NCBI GenBank assembly: GCA_964637845.1 | Contig: CAZWXI010000117.1 | Span: 1 to 7,358 of the forward strand | DNA from: PGYU01 sp964637845 | GTDB taxonomy: Bacteria > Bacteroidota > Ignavibacteria > Kapaibacteriales > UBA2268 | Length of the DNA: 7,358 bases | Direction: 5' to 3' | Shown: positions 6,402-7,358 of the stretch, piece by piece | Position numbering within the stretch: the first letter of the stretch is position 1 | Layout of the letters: the number at the start of each line of letters is the position of its first letter | Program-made: the position numbers and the translations under genes | The notes under the pieces: model-generated | What the model was told of the DNA's origin: nothing | The model's input: only the letters and a program-made list of their open reading frames with translations | Databases searched by the model: none

Positions 6402-6585
6402 ATTACAACCTGAAAAAGAAAGAAAGTGTATCTATTAAACGACCTTTCATGAAACACTGCCAACAGCACTTTCCGCAAGCACTGGAACAAAGTCAAGCTA
6501 ACAATTGTACTTTAAATCCCAATTTCTTCTTATCATAAAATCTTCCAGAATTCGTTACCGTTACAAAAATAATACTTCGGAATTT
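6402..6585. other. Gap before the DUF1801 gene with short repeats and palindromes
   Basis: No gene or clear promoter is recognised in these 184 bases. They hold the perfect palindrome TTTCATGAAA (6445-6454), flanked by GAAAGTG (6422-6428) and its complement CACTTTC (6467-6473), and a direct repeat of AGCACT inside the C/A-rich stretch 6455-6510. An open frame runs from an ATG at 6505 into the DUF1801 gene, but its residues do not fit that family's N-terminus. The tract resembles cassette-like junction sequence, but no integron recombination site can be built from it. Confidence 0.35.
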
Positions 6586-6984
6586 ATGAATGCTGATATT
6601 ATAAGTTATAACGAACAACAGACAACCACTGATAAGGATATCTGCGACCTGCTTGCCACAACGATTGACAGCGAGTTAATCGGAGCAGAATCAAAAATTT
6701 GGCATTTACATCCTGTTTGGTTTTTGCAAGGCAACCCGATTGTTGGTTACAGTAAACAGAAAAAAGGAATTAGACTGATGTTTTGGAGTGGAGCAGATTT
6801 TGATGAAGAAAAGCTAAATGTTAAAGGCGATAAATTCAAAGATGCTTCGATATTTTATAATAACTCAACTGAAATTAACATTGATGAATTAAAACTTTGG
6901 CTCAAAAAATCAAGCGAAATCCAATGGGATTATAAAAACATTGTAAAGCGCAAAGGACAATTAGTGAGGTTGAAACAGCTATGA
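6586..6984 (+). CDS. DUF1801 family protein (YdhG/Fra-like)
   Basis: The product is 132 residues and cytoplasmic (no signal or membrane segment). The whole protein follows the DUF1801 pattern: an N-terminal MNADIISYNEQQTTTDKDI helix region, the signature HPVWFLQGNPIVGYSKQKKG (residues 41-60), RLMFWSGADFDE (62-73), KFKDASI, and a basic C-terminal block IQWDYKNIVKRKGQL. Bacillus subtilis YdhG (Fra) of this superfamily has a frataxin-like fold and has been described as an iron chaperone; whether this protein handles iron is unknown. ATG 6586 was chosen over ATG 6505 because the family N-terminus begins here and the extra 27 residues (MYFKSQFLLIIKSSRIR...) have no family match and look like translated spacer. 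Its stop overlaps the next start as ATGA, implying coupled translation with the DUF2200 gene. Confidence 0.85.
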   Translation: MNADIISYNEQQTTTDKDICDLLATTIDSELIGAESKIWHLHPVWFLQGNPIVGYSKQKKGIRLMFWSGADFDEEKLNVKGDKFKDASIFYNNSTEINIDELKLWLKKSSEIQWDYKNIVKRKGQLVRLKQL

Positions 6985-7343
6985 AGACAACACCCGAGCA
7001 TGATGAGCGAATGGCAAAAATGACTTTCGCATCTGTATATCCGCATTATGTAACTAAAGTAGAAAGCAAAGGAAGAACGAAAAACGAATTGCACCAAGTA
7101 ATCAAGTGGCTGACCGGTTTTGATGAGAAGACACTCCAAGAGTTGATTGACAAGAAAGTTACGTTTGAGACATTCTTCCGTGATGCAACTTTGAACCCGA
7201 ATGCTCATCTGATTACAGGTGTAATTTGTGGCTACCGTGTAGAAGAAATCGAAAATCCTTTAACCCGCCAGATCAGATATTTGGACAAGATGGTAGACGA
7301 ATTAGCCAAAGGCAAAAAGATGGAAAAGATTTTGCGAAGCTAA
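6981..7343 (+). CDS. DUF2200 family protein
   Basis: The product is 120 residues, soluble and highly charged. It matches the DUF2200 pattern nearly end to end: MAKMTFASVYPHYVTKVESK (11-30), GRTKNELHQVIKWLTGF, a central KKVTFETFFRDATLNPNAHL, GVICGYRVEEIENPL and a C-terminal RYLDKMVDELAKGKKMEKIL helix. The start overlaps the DUF1801 stop by four bases (ATGA). GAGG at 6966-6969 lies 11 bases upstream, a usable but distant ribosome site. The gene is complete, ending with TAA, with only 15 bases of window left. The family's function is unknown; co-translation with DUF1801 suggests a shared process. No membrane, nuclease or DNA-binding motif is visible. Confidence 0.87.
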   Translation: MKTTPEHDERMAKMTFASVYPHYVTKVESKGRTKNELHQVIKWLTGFDEKTLQELIDKKVTFETFFRDATLNPNAHLITGVICGYRVEEIENPLTRQIRYLDKMVDELAKGKKMEKILRS

Positions 7344-7358
7344 ACATACACACATAAA

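Noticed and set aside
6402..6585. Integron attC recombination site
   Set aside because: The inverse-core RYYYAAC and core GTTRRRY pair with paired internal L and R boxes cannot be located; only short unrelated palindromes are present and no integrase is in the window.
6505..6585. N-terminal extension of the DUF1801 protein from ATG 6505
   Set aside because: The 27 added residues do not fit the family, whose usual N-terminus starts at ATG 6586, and no ribosome site precedes 6505.
6930..7208. Minus-strand open frame (92 codons) across the DUF1801/DUF2200 junction
   Set aside because: Both plus-strand genes match known families over this stretch, and the antisense product resembles nothing and has no ribosome site.

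Overview
The window looks like a stretch of chromosome from a bacterium of the Bacteroidota/Chlorobiota (FCB) group. The pointers are a PorT-type outer-membrane beta-barrel, a WG-repeat exported protein, an exported S66 peptidase with a Tat-like leader, mostly weak or absent Shine-Dalgarno sites, and A+T-rich gaps between genes. This is inferred from gene content; no rRNA or other phylogenetic marker is present, so the exact lineage is open.

Layout, left to right. (1) 2-1192 (+): a long TPR protein, cut by the left edge, made of 11 in-phase 34-residue repeats plus a short C-terminal helix. (2) 1185-2231 (-): an LD-carboxypeptidase of peptidase family S66, convergent with the TPR gene and overlapping its end by 8 bases. 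(3) A divergent gap of 105 bases, then 2337-4166 (+): a RelA/SpoT-family (RSH) protein. Its (p)ppGpp hydrolase domain appears intact, but its synthetase domain has lost several signature residues and its C-terminal half is shortened. (4) 4302-5066 (+): a lipoprotein with two LTxxQ-like motifs (Spy/CpxP-like), followed by a clear intrinsic terminator at 5088-5120. (5) 5178-5756 (+): a secreted outer-membrane beta-barrel protein. (6) 5859-6401 (+): a WG-repeat secreted protein. (7) 6586-6984 and 6981-7343 (+): a DUF1801 and a DUF2200 protein, translationally coupled by an ATGA overlap.

How they fit together. The first five genes share a codon style rich in TCG, CTC, GCC and CCC/CCG. They cover envelope functions (murein peptide trimming, a periplasmic chaperone-like lipoprotein, an outer-membrane barrel), an alarmone-control enzyme and a TPR scaffold. 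They do not form one operon: strands alternate and a terminator separates two of them. From about 5757 rightwards the codon style becomes more A/T-ending, the genes are small, and the gaps hold odd sequence with no recognisable gene. This part may be an accessory, more recently acquired block.

The observation most worth following is the RSH protein, which reads as a hydrolase-only enzyme carrying a pseudo-synthetase domain. I found no tRNA, rRNA, CRISPR array, insertion sequence or riboswitch, and no convincing evidence of a wholly new multi-gene system.
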